DNA of 7,410 nt from Candidatus Pelagibacter sp. (GCA_002692325.1 NZJU01000025.1:2778-10187); one strand, 5' to 3'; counted from the stretch's first letter, positions 1 to 7,257 are shown. The notes: generated by a model not told the origin, from the sequence alone. Made by a program: numbers and translations.

Positions 1-500
1 TTATCAATTAAATATCCTGTTGCGTTTATCATTCCATGATTAACTTCAAATGAGGTAATATTAATTTTTGAATTTTTTTTTTTAACAACAAAATTATTTT
101 TTACAATATTTGCTGTCATAATTGGCAAATAACCGTGTTTTTTACTAAAACAGAAAGTATATTTACTTTTTAATTCTTTAATTGTTCTTTTACTTCCAAA
201 AATTGGTATTTTTTTTTTATGTTTCCAAAAAAAAGGACGCATCTCAAATATCCCTGATGTTTGATCTGAATGCTCGTGTGTATAAATAATTGCATCTAAG
301 GATTTAATCTTATTTTTTAAAAATTGATACCTTATGTCTGGGGATGTATCAATTAGTACAGATAAATCACCTTTTTTAATATGAGCACAACATCTAGTTC
401 TTAAATTTTTTTTATGTCTTTTTAACTTACCTTTATAACTTGTAATCCAAGGAGAACCAATTGAGCTTCCACAACCAAGTATAGTAAATTTACCCATCAT
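1..500 (-). CDS. PhnP-like metallo-beta-lactamase-fold hydrolase (3' end outside window)
   Basis: Partial gene: 166 codons are visible with no stop before the left edge. The N-terminus (residues 5-16, FTILGCGSSIGS) and the RTRCC stretch at 34-38 match the MBL subgroup that includes PhnP (phosphoribosyl cyclic phosphodiesterase) and RNase Z relatives. A strand ending in LIDTSPDIR (49-57) precedes the metal motif THEHSDQTSGI (74-84). A further candidate metal His lies in VNHGMINATGY (153-163). The family uses two Zn or Mn ions to cleave phosphodiesters; the substrate here is unknown. The expected HxHxDH motif reads H75-E-H77-S-D79-Q80, so the last His is Gln. The start ATG (498-500) overlaps the TGA of tatD as ATGA, and a second ATG follows at once (495-497), so either could be used. 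The gene is distal in the operon. An MBL gene directly after tatD is a familiar alphaproteobacterial arrangement (from memory). The fold call is firm; the PhnP activity is not. Confidence 0.85.
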   Translation of the reverse strand, partial: MMGKFTILGCGSSIGSPWITSYKGKLKRHKKNLRTRCCAHIKKGDLSVLIDTSPDIRYQFLKNKIKSLDAIIYTHEHSDQTSGIFEMRPFFWKHKKKIPIFGSKRTIKELKSKYTFCFSKKHGYLPIMTANIVKNNFVVKKKNSKINITSFEVNHGMINATGYLID

Positions 501-1273
501 ACAATTCGACCAAATAATCTAAAAAAATTTTGCGTTGTAATTTCTGAAAATTCATCAAATGACAATCTTTTTAAATTTGATAAAAACTTAACAGTATGAA
601 TAATTAGGCTTGGTTCGTTTGATTTACCTCTAAATGGCACAGGAGCAAGATACGGCGAATCAGTTTCAACAAGAATCTTTTCATTAGGAATTGCCTTGAA
701 TGTGTTTGCTAAATCTTCTGATTTTTTAAAGGTTATTACACCACTTGCAGATATATATGCTCCCAGATCTAAAAGATCAAAAGCAAATTTTTTGGATCCA
801 GTAAAACAATGAATAAGTATCTTGAAATCTTTGTCTTTTTTGTATTTCTTTAAGATTTCTAAAGTTTCTTTTTCAGCAGATCTAGTGTGAACAATAAGCG
901 GGATTTTTTTTTCTTGAGCAGCTTTGATATGATTCTCAAAAGAATTTATTTGGTCATTTTTTTCAGAGTGATTATAATAAAAATCCAATCCTGTTTCACC
1001 TATTCCAATTATTTTATTACTTAGATCCAATTTTTGTAATATTTCTTTAGTGGTTATATCTTTATGATTTTTAGCTTCATGTGGATGTATTCCATAAGTT
1101 CCGAAAACACTATTATGATTATTAGTTATCTTTAAAATTTTATCAAAACTTTTATTTTCAGTTGAAATAGTAAGAAGGTATTTTATACCATTTTTTTTAG
1201 CTCTATCGATAGTTTCTTTTAAACTTAAAGACATTGGCTCATATGTCAAATGACAATGTGAATCAATTATCAT
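497..1273 (-). CDS. tatD: TatD-family metal-dependent hydrolase (putative 3'-5' DNase)
   Basis: A 258-residue protein, the normal length for TatD/YcfH/YjjV amidohydrolase-superfamily TIM barrels. All expected metal ligands are visible: H6 and H8 in DSHCHLT, E93 in GIGETGLDFYY, H129 in VHTRS, H155 in HCFTGS, and D205 in ETDSPYLAP. GIHPHEA (61-67) and PVPFRGKSNEPS (211-222) are further family signatures. E. coli TatD is a magnesium-dependent 3'-5' exonuclease linked to DNA repair and possibly to quality control; other members have unclear substrates. The sequence alone does not separate TatD from YcfH, and the position next to metG and holB resembles ycfH in E. coli, so tatD is used here as the family name. 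The ATG (1271-1273) overlaps the end of metG by 11 bp and is preceded by a purine-rich stretch (AGAAAGATAG) that could serve as a weak ribosome binding site. The stop overlaps the next gene by 4 bp. Confidence 0.93.
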   Translation of the reverse strand: MIIDSHCHLTYEPMSLSLKETIDRAKKNGIKYLLTISTENKSFDKILKITNNHNSVFGTYGIHPHEAKNHKDITTKEILQKLDLSNKIIGIGETGLDFYYNHSEKNDQINSFENHIKAAQEKKIPLIVHTRSAEKETLEILKKYKKDKDFKILIHCFTGSKKFAFDLLDLGAYISASGVITFKKSEDLANTFKAIPNEKILVETDSPYLAPVPFRGKSNEPSLIIHTVKFLSNLKRLSFDEFSEITTQNFFRLFGRIV

Positions 1274-2810
1274 TTTCTATCTTTCTAAAAAGAATATCAA
1301 TTTCATTTAATTCTTTATTATGATTAAAAACATTTTCATTTAAAATATTTTTTATTTGTAAATTATCTTTCGGTAAATTCATAGTATCTAGAACCTTTTT
1401 TGAAGAATATGGTATTATTGGGCTTAACAAAATAGAAATATTCTTAATTTGTTCTGAGACAGTATATAAAATAGTATTCATTCTTTCAGGATTGTTTTTT
1501 TTATGACTCCAGGGCTCTGAGTCATTAAAATATTTATTTGCATCGAAAGAGAAATTTACCACCATTTTAATGTATTCATTTAAACTTTGATTATTCATTA
1601 ATTGAATCAATTTAGGTATGTTTTTTTTAACATTATTAATTAAGTCTTTATCTTTTTTTTTTTGCTCATTACATTTAGGGATTTTATTGTTACAATTTTT
1701 TTTTATGAAAGAAAAAACTCTTTGACATAAGTTACCATAATTATTTGCTAAATCATTATTAATGCAGTTTTTAAGATTTTCCATGGATATACTACCATCA
1801 TTCCCTAAAGAAACTTCTTTTACTAAATAATATCTCAACTGATCAATTCCGTATTTTTCAATTATCTCTAAAGGATCTAAAATATTTCCAAGAGATTTAG
1901 ACATTTTTTTTTCGTCTGATAAAATCCAACCATGACCAAAAACTCTTTTAGGTAAAGGAAGTTTTGCAGCAAGTAAAAAAGCTGGCCAATAAATTGCATG
2001 AAATCTTAAAATATCTTTTCCAATAATATGTACATCAGCTGGCCAGAAGTTTTTATACTTATCACTATTTGTATTAGGAAAACCGAGTGCACTAATATAA
2101 TTTGTTAGTGCATCTAGCCATACATAAATTATGTGTTTATTATCATTTGGAACAGGTATTCCCCAAGAAAAAGATGTTCTGCTTATTGATAAATCCTTTA
2201 ATCCTTTTTCAACAAAACTTACTACCTCATTTCTTCTAGATTTTGGAAGTATAAAATCTTGATTTTTATTATAATGATCTAATAATCTTTCTTGCCAAGA
2301 AGATAGTTTGAAAAAATAAGACTCTTCCTCCACCCATTCAACTGGTGATCCAGAGGATTTAGATATTTTCTGGTTATCTATTTCCTCAACTTCGTCATTA
2401 TCATAGAAAGCTTCATCTGATACTGAGTACCAACCACTATATTTATCTAAATATATATCCCCAGAATTAATTAATCGTTTCCATATTTCATTAACCGAAT
2501 TTAAATGTCTAGATTCAGTTGTTCTAATGAAATCATCATTAGTTAAAAAAAGTGTTTTAGATAGAGATTTAAATTTTTCAGATAATTCGTCACAAAAAAT
2601 TTTTGGATCTTTTTTATATTTTTTAGCTTCTTTTTCAATTTTCTGTCCGTGTTCATCTGTTCCAGTTAAAAATAAAACTTTATATCCCTCAATCCTTTTG
2701 AAACGCGCAAAAATATCGGCTATGATACTTGAATAAGCATGGCCCATATGTGGTTTTCCTGATGGGTAATAAATTGGTGTAGTAATATAAAATTTTTTGT
2801 CCTTATTCAT
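1263..2810 (-). CDS. metG: Methionyl-tRNA synthetase
   Basis: A class I aminoacyl-tRNA synthetase that charges tRNA-Met, including the initiator, in the cytoplasm. The 515-residue protein has the HIGH-type motif HMGH at 21-24, GTDEHGQK at 50-57, and KMSKS at 302-306 followed by LGN. VWLDALTNY (230-238) and HIIGKDILRFHAIYWPA (261-277) belong to the catalytic Rossmann core. The connective region GWYSVSDEAFY (126-136) has no zinc-binding cysteines, which fits the zinc-free MetG type common in Alphaproteobacteria. The helical anticodon-binding domain covers roughly 345-480, with NNDLANNYGNL and W434 in a SEPW motif, which I take as the anticodon-recognition Trp. The protein ends without the C-terminal EMAP-like tRNA-binding domain found in longer versions such as E. 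coli MetG. The ATG overlaps the holB stop by 8 bp, and no Shine-Dalgarno motif is visible, suggesting coupled translation. Confidence 0.97.
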   Translation of the reverse strand: MNKDKKFYITTPIYYPSGKPHMGHAYSSIIADIFARFKRIEGYKVLFLTGTDEHGQKIEKEAKKYKKDPKIFCDELSEKFKSLSKTLFLTNDDFIRTTESRHLNSVNEIWKRLINSGDIYLDKYSGWYSVSDEAFYDNDEVEEIDNQKISKSSGSPVEWVEEESYFFKLSSWQERLLDHYNKNQDFILPKSRRNEVVSFVEKGLKDLSISRTSFSWGIPVPNDNKHIIYVWLDALTNYISALGFPNTNSDKYKNFWPADVHIIGKDILRFHAIYWPAFLLAAKLPLPKRVFGHGWILSDEKKMSKSLGNILDPLEIIEKYGIDQLRYYLVKEVSLGNDGSISMENLKNCINNDLANNYGNLCQRVFSFIKKNCNNKIPKCNEQKKKDKDLINNVKKNIPKLIQLMNNQSLNEYIKMVVNFSFDANKYFNDSEPWSHKKNNPERMNTILYTVSEQIKNISILLSPIIPYSSKKVLDTMNLPKDNLQIKNILNENVFNHNKELNEIDILFRKIENDN

Positions 2811-3723
2811 AAATATTTTGATTTATTTTTGAAATAGTTATTTTTTGATTTAAATTATAGAAAAAATAATCATTCAGATCTCTGAAAAGAGAGATATTTT
2901 TATTGATAATGTATTGAGAATAATTTTCTTTTAATTTTTCTTTTTTATAAAGATAAATTTCAAATAAATATTTTATCAAATTCTGTAAATTTAAATCTTT
3001 TTCTTTTTTGTAAATATTTGTTAGAGACTTAAAATTTTCTATCAAATCGTTATCGTTGACAACAATCTTATACTGATTAATTAAAAAATTAAAATACAAC
3101 CTATTACCGGGAGTTAAATAAACAAATTTATTTTCTAACACATCCTCTAGATTATGTTTTTTTAAAATTTCTCTTTTAATTTCATTATTGTCTTCATTGT
3201 TTAATCTTATCTTAAATTCAATGCATCTAGATTTTAAAGTATCAAAAATTTCTTTAGAGAAATTGTTAATAAAAATGAAGTAATTGTAATTTAAAGGCTC
3301 CTCAGTAATTTTCAGAAGAGAATTAACGCTATAAACATTCATCAATTCAACATCATCTACTAAGATGATTCTTGGTTTATTATTTATTGTGCTTTTTTGT
3401 AATTTTTCTTTTAACTTTCGACATTCATCTATACCAAATATTCTATTTGAATTATTATTTATATAAATCACATTATAATTTTTTAGCTTCAAATAATCTG
3501 ATGTGGGTAATATCCTATTGGATGCTATATCATAATTCTTAGAATCGAAATAATAAGCTAAAACATGGCTTATCAATGTTAATTTTCCAATACCTTTTTG
3601 ACCACTAAACATTGATATTCTTGGATATTTTTTTTTTAAAAACAGATTAGATAATAACCTGAATTCTTTTTTGTATTTAAAAAGTTTTAAAGTATTTAAA
3701 GGGTGTAAGTTATCTGGTATCAT
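2803..3723 (-). CDS. holB: DNA polymerase III subunit delta' (clamp loader)
   Basis: A 306-residue AAA+ type protein recognised as delta', the clamp-loader subunit that works with DnaX and HolA to place the beta clamp on DNA. A P-loop-like segment GQKGIGKLT lies at 41-49. Walker B-like RIILVDDVELMN lies at 118-129, followed by NSLLKITEEP (134-143). The SRC motif, which supplies the arginine finger to the adjacent subunit, is at 165-167. Two features are odd: the residue after the P-loop lysine (K47) is Leu rather than Ser/Thr, and only two cysteines (C101, C167) are present, so the four-Cys zinc module of E. coli delta' is absent. Delta' is typically not the ATP-hydrolysing subunit, so this need not abolish function. 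The C-terminal third is poorly conserved and Lys/Asn/Ile rich. It overlaps tmk by 14 bp upstream and metG by 8 bp downstream; a tmk-holB pair is widespread in bacteria. Confidence 0.9.
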   Translation of the reverse strand: MIPDNLHPLNTLKLFKYKKEFRLLSNLFLKKKYPRISMFSGQKGIGKLTLISHVLAYYFDSKNYDIASNRILPTSDYLKLKNYNVIYINNNSNRIFGIDECRKLKEKLQKSTINNKPRIILVDDVELMNVYSVNSLLKITEEPLNYNYFIFINNFSKEIFDTLKSRCIEFKIRLNNEDNNEIKREILKKHNLEDVLENKFVYLTPGNRLYFNFLINQYKIVVNDNDLIENFKSLTNIYKKEKDLNLQNLIKYLFEIYLYKKEKLKENYSQYIINKNISLFRDLNDYFFYNLNQKITISKINQNIYE

Positions 3724-4363
3724 TTTTTAATTTATTTAATACTATACTCAGTATATTTTTTTCAAGTTTATTGTCGTCATTTGATGAGTTTAATACAATA
3801 TAATTTTTTTTATTTTGTGCAATTTTTAAAAAAGCTTTTTGCGCTTTTTTATAAAAAGCTGAGGGAAATTTATCATATCTATTTTTAATTTTTCTTTTAT
3901 TGATTCTTTTTCTTGAAATTTTTAAGTCAACTTTTAAAACAAAAACTAAATCCGGTTTTATATTTTTTAATATTGTTTTATGAATATTGTTTATAAAATC
4001 TTTATTTACTTTTTTACCAATCGTTTGATAGGCATAAGTTGAGTCGATAAATCTGTCACAAATTACTATCTTTTTTTTTTTTAACTCAGGGTAAATAAGA
4101 TCTTTTATGTGCTCATTTCTTGCTGCTAAATAAAGTAATGTATCGGTGTATTTATCAAACTTGTTTAGTTTATTATCTTGAAAATAATCTTGTAAAATCA
4201 ATCTTCTAATTAACTCAGCTCGAGGTGTGCCGCCGGGCTCTCTAGTAAGTGTAACTTTTAATTTTTTTTCTTTTAAATTTCTTACTAACTTTTTACTTTG
4301 ATAAGACTTGCCACAACCCTCAATACCCTCGAATACTATAAATAAAGGTTTTTTTTTAAACAT
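3710..4363 (-). CDS. tmk: Thymidylate kinase (dTMP kinase)
   Basis: Phosphorylates dTMP to dTDP with ATP, an essential step in dTTP supply. Numbered from the chosen ATG (217 residues), the P-loop is GIEGCGKS at 13-20 after the family strand IVFE. TREPGGTP (40-47) binds dTMP, and DRFIDSTYAYQ (103-113) holds the DR motif. The Lys/Arg-rich LID is around 150-165 (RKRINKRKIKNRYDKF). Length is usual for the family. The acidic residue in the P-loop (E15) and a basic LID resemble the E. coli-like class. Start choice: an in-frame GTG at 4364-4366 comes immediately before the ATG at 4361-4363; the ATG is preferred and the difference is one residue. The only nearby G-rich sequence, GGGG, is just three bases upstream of the ATG, which is too close for a standard ribosome binding site. 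The start overlaps dacA by 8 bp. The gene contains a run of 12 A on the coding strand (4071-4082) encoding part of a Lys stretch. Confidence 0.95.
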   Translation of the reverse strand: MFKKKPLFIVFEGIEGCGKSYQSKKLVRNLKEKKLKVTLTREPGGTPRAELIRRLILQDYFQDNKLNKFDKYTDTLLYLAARNEHIKDLIYPELKKKKIVICDRFIDSTYAYQTIGKKVNKDFINNIHKTILKNIKPDLVFVLKVDLKISRKRINKRKIKNRYDKFPSAFYKKAQKAFLKIAQNKKNYIVLNSSNDDNKLEKNILSIVLNKLKNDTR

Positions 4364-5504
4364 CACCCCATATTAAATAGTTTAAAGATGTAAATAAGCT
4401 TTTAAGAAAATTTACTTTTTTGGTTTCATCTCTAGCAAAAACCGAAGTTTTTTTAATTAAATTTTCTCCATTAAATATTTTTAATTCAGCAATTTTGCTA
4501 TTTTTTTCGATAGGTGCTTTTATTGGCCCCTCATATTCCAGGATTATTTTTAAATTTCTTGAATCTTTTTTGTTGATAGTAAGATAAACATCTTCTTTAG
4601 TATAACCTTTAATCGTATTATTTTTAGTTAACCAAGTTTTGATATCAAAACTAGTTTCATTGGATTTTGATATCTTATATGTATCCGTGTTTCTAAAGCC
4701 CCAATTTAATAATTTTAATGACTCGTTAGCTCTCATTGCTTTGGTGTCCATTCCACTAGCTACAGAAATCAATCTTCTCTGTTCTTTTTTCATTGTGCTA
4801 GCCAGTGAATATTTTTCAACAGCCAAATATCCTGTCTTAATTCCATCTACGCCAATTCTTTTATACAATAGAGAATTTCTATTTGATTGAGTAATAGGAT
4901 CTCCACCAGTTCTATCCCATGTAAACTCTTTTTCTTTGTATAATTCATAATATTCTGGATAATTTTCTATTAAATATTTAGACATTATAGCAATGTCTCT
5001 TACTGTAGAGTAGTTATCTGGATCATTTATCCCTGACGAGTTTGAAAAGTTAGTACTAGTCATACCAATCTCTATAGCTTTTTCGTTCATAATTTCCGCA
5101 AAGTTTTCTTCAGACCCTGCGATACCTTCTGCAAGTGCAACACATGCATCATTTCCTGATGCGATAATTATTCCTTTTAATAGATCCTCAACTGTTATTT
5201 CATCATTAACCATTATAAACATTGATGAGTAACCTGCTTGAGATAATCTCCAAGCATTCTCAGATACTACAAATTTATCATCCAAATTAAGTTTATTTCT
5301 TTTTAACAAATCAAAAGCAACTATGGACGTCATAATTTTTGTCATTGATGCTGGGTAGATATTTAAATCTGCATCTTGCTCGAAGATTACTACGTCTGAG
5401 TCATAGTCAATTAAAATAGCAGTTTTTGCTTTAAGAGTTGGGTTAGCAATTAGTGGAATAATTGATAGTAAATAAAATAATGATAAAAATAAAAATCTAA
5501 TCAT
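4356..5504 (-). CDS. dacA: D-alanyl-D-alanine carboxypeptidase, PBP5/6-like (peptidase S11)
   Basis: Removes the terminal D-Ala from peptidoglycan stem pentapeptides in the periplasm, limiting cross-linking. The 382-residue precursor has a signal peptide (hydrophobic 3-18, likely cleavage after IPLIA at 20). The three penicillin-binding motifs are intact: SMTK at 53-56 (catalytic S53, K56), SGN at 116-118, and KTG at 223-225. The S11 catalytic domain covers about 23-260. The beta-rich PBP5 C-terminal domain follows at about 275-360 (ending near KTSVFARDE). The last 20 residues (from about 363) form a Lys-then-hydrophobic/aromatic stretch (LKSLFTSLNYLIWG) that can be read as the amphipathic membrane anchor typical of PBP5. 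All domains appear complete. The ATG overlaps the RlpA-like gene by 8 bp, without a clear Shine-Dalgarno sequence. The symbol follows the family; dacC or dacF would be equally defensible. Confidence 0.95.
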   Translation of the reverse strand: MIRFLFLSLFYLLSIIPLIANPTLKAKTAILIDYDSDVVIFEQDADLNIYPASMTKIMTSIVAFDLLKRNKLNLDDKFVVSENAWRLSQAGYSSMFIMVNDEITVEDLLKGIIIASGNDACVALAEGIAGSEENFAEIMNEKAIEIGMTSTNFSNSSGINDPDNYSTVRDIAIMSKYLIENYPEYYELYKEKEFTWDRTGGDPITQSNRNSLLYKRIGVDGIKTGYLAVEKYSLASTMKKEQRRLISVASGMDTKAMRANESLKLLNWGFRNTDTYKISKSNETSFDIKTWLTKNNTIKGYTKEDVYLTINKKDSRNLKIILEYEGPIKAPIEKNSKIAELKIFNGENLIKKTSVFARDETKKVNFLKSLFTSLNYLIWGDV

Positions 5505-6219
5505 TACGGATTATGTTAAGTTCTTCAAAGCCATATTCTTTGAATTTAGAATAGTCTGTTTTTAAAGAAATCATTGAATTATATGTTCCTGACATTAATT
5601 TAACCTTAGATTTAGTTTTTTTAATCATAAATTTCTTTTCATTAATATTTAAGCTTTTAGCAAGTATACCTTTTAATTCATTTACTGAATTGATTGAATA
5701 AAATTCACCAATTAATATAGAATATGAAATTTTAGAACTAACTTCAATCGTATTTTTTTTTGAAATATTATCAATTTTTACTTTTTCAATCGGGGCACTG
5801 GAATGTATTTTTTTTTCTTCTTGAAAAATTTTTGCTTCTTTTGCTACAAAAGACTTATTTTTCTTTAGTGACACGATCTCAACAAACGGATCTTTACTAT
5901 CTAATTCGATTTTTTTAGCTACTGGTATTGTTATCAGTAAATTATATAATTCTGGATAAGTTACTCTTTTATTTATCTTTCCAACAAAAGATAACATATT
6001 AGATGGATTGGTTATCTTAACTATTGTTCCTGGTTTGAGTTTGCTATGGCCAATTTGAAAAAAATCATTATTTAATTTTTTATTAATCTTATTATCAAGA
6101 TAATCATTTTCACTGTAAATTAATACAAATCCTGATGAATTATAAGAAAAATCATTTTTTGCAACAGGGTAAGAGCATGCAAAAATAAAAAATATTAAAA
6201 TAAAGTATCTATATTTCAT
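5497..6219 (-). CDS. rlpA: RlpA-like lipoprotein with C-terminal SPOR domain
   Basis: A 240-residue protein. A short signal peptide ends in the lipobox I-F-A-C15, so it is a likely lipoprotein. Residues about 24-120 look like a degenerate RlpA double-psi beta-barrel. SKLKPGTIVKITNPSN (59-74) matches the conserved LPxGTxVxVTN core, preceded by H58. The following VGKINKRVTYPELY replaces the usual VRINDRGPF, so the conserved Asp is Lys (K84). A Lys/Glu/Ser-rich linker (about 120-162) leads to a SPOR-type domain at about 164-238 (SYSILIGEFYS, then MSGTYNSMISL and GFEEL). RlpA proteins are septal lytic transglycosylases acting on denuded glycan, and SPOR domains bind such glycan. This copy is more likely a binding or structural protein than an active enzyme. 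An in-frame TTG at 6223-6225 would add two residues; ATG is preferred. It overlaps mltB by 11 bp and sits between two other cell-wall genes, which supports the assignment. Confidence 0.75.
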   Translation of the reverse strand: MKYRYFILIFFIFACSYPVAKNDFSYNSSGFVLIYSENDYLDNKINKKLNNDFFQIGHSKLKPGTIVKITNPSNMLSFVGKINKRVTYPELYNLLITIPVAKKIELDSKDPFVEIVSLKKNKSFVAKEAKIFQEEKKIHSSAPIEKVKIDNISKKNTIEVSSKISYSILIGEFYSINSVNELKGILAKSLNINEKKFMIKKTKSKVKLMSGTYNSMISLKTDYSKFKEYGFEELNIIRND

Positions 6220-7228
6220 TTTCAAATTTTTCTTTTAAAACACACACTGCTAATGCGAATCTTAAAGATCTGTTCCAACTTAATATCTTTTCATAATTAT
6301 CAAAAACTAAAAACGCCGGTTTAAGAGTATTTGAACCTGGAATTATATCTTTATCAGGTGTAATTATTGAAACTTTATAATTTTTATATTCTTCTAAACT
6401 ATTAGCATTTTGAATGTATTTTTTGAAATAACTTATCTTTTTTTTATTTTTTAGCTTTTTTGCTGATGAATTTAAATATTTTTTTGGAATATCATTTTTT
6501 AATCTAATTTTTTTAAAACAAGGTTGATTTTTTTTCCACCCTATTTTGTTTAAATAGTTTGCTGCTGATGCAAAAGAGTCTTCAACTTTTTTTAATTCAA
6601 TAATATTATTATTGTTATAATCTATTGCATAGTTTTTAATAGTTCTAGGCATAAATTGAAAATTTCCAAATGCTCCAGCCCAAGAACCAAAGAGAATATC
6701 TTTTTCTATAATTTTTTTGTCAACAAGTTTTAATAAAATAATTAATTCATCTTTGAAAAATTTACTTCGTCTTTTGTCAAAGCTTAATGTTGCTAGTGAA
6801 GAAATAATATCCATTTTACCTAAATAATTGCCAAAATTAGTTTCTATTCCCATTAAAGAAAGCAACAGTTCTTTTTCGATAAAAAATTTTTTTTCTATTT
6901 CATCAATTGTTTTTTTTTCCTTTTTATATAATATTGAACCTTTAGAAACTTTCTTATTATTTGATCTTTTTTTAATGTAAGTAAAAGTATCTTCATAAAA
7001 TTCCGGTTGATACCTGTCATATTCAATTACTTTTGGAAGAAACCTGGCGTCAGACATAACGTCGTCTACAACTTTTTTAGATATTCCGGATTTAATTGCT
7101 TCGCTTTTAAAATTTTTTAACCATTGATTAAATGAATCTTGTTGTGCAAATAGAGGTGAATTTACAAATAAAATTAAAACTAAAAACCAAATTTTTCTTA
7201 TTATTATGTACATTTTTTTTATTATCAT
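6209..7228 (-). CDS. mltB: MltB-family lytic murein transglycosylase
   Basis: Cleaves the MurNAc-GlcNAc bond of peptidoglycan to a 1,6-anhydro product in the periplasm. Numbered from the chosen ATG (339 residues), a signal peptide runs to about 28 (hydrophobic IWFLVLILFV, then NSPLFA before QQ). There is no lipobox, so the protein is probably soluble. The N-terminal segment FNQWLKNFKSEAIKSGIS (33-50) is typical of the family. The catalytic Glu is E129 in LMGIETNFG, and SWAGAFGNFQFMPRT (182-196) is the diagnostic MltB block. The protein ends soon after WNRSLRFALAV (318-328) and lacks the C-terminal peptidoglycan-binding domain seen in many longer alphaproteobacterial homologues. Start choice: an in-frame TTG at 7241-7243 and ATGs at 7226-7228 and 7211-7213 are possible. 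7228 is preferred because a promoter-like TATATT at 7258-7263 would start transcription near 7250, too close for the TTG. It is the first gene of the operon. Confidence 0.88.
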   Translation of the reverse strand: MIIKKMYIIIRKIWFLVLILFVNSPLFAQQDSFNQWLKNFKSEAIKSGISKKVVDDVMSDARFLPKVIEYDRYQPEFYEDTFTYIKKRSNNKKVSKGSILYKKEKKTIDEIEKKFFIEKELLLSLMGIETNFGNYLGKMDIISSLATLSFDKRRSKFFKDELIILLKLVDKKIIEKDILFGSWAGAFGNFQFMPRTIKNYAIDYNNNNIIELKKVEDSFASAANYLNKIGWKKNQPCFKKIRLKNDIPKKYLNSSAKKLKNKKKISYFKKYIQNANSLEEYKNYKVSIITPDKDIIPGSNTLKPAFLVFDNYEKILSWNRSLRFALAVCVLKEKFENEI

Positions 7229-7257
7229 ATATCTATTTTTCAAACCAGGGCCAGAAA

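Noticed and set aside
2527..2736. Plus-strand open frame of about 69 codons inside metG
   Set aside because: It lies entirely antisense to the conserved catalytic core of metG, has no recognisable motif and no ribosome binding signal. It is best explained as a chance frame opposite a real gene.
3710..3723. Overlapping gene ends as possible frameshifts or assembly errors
   Set aside because: Both proteins at each junction keep family-typical ends and lengths, and every junction in the window behaves the same way, so the overlaps are natural compaction.
4071..4082. T-runs on the plus strand read as intrinsic terminators
   Set aside because: No GC-rich hairpin precedes them, they lie inside genes on the opposite strand, and they are explained by AAA lysine codons.
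4639..4890. Plus-strand open frame of about 83 codons inside dacA
   Set aside because: It is antisense to the dacA region that includes the KTG motif, and its translation has no family signature. It is treated as a shadow of the real gene.
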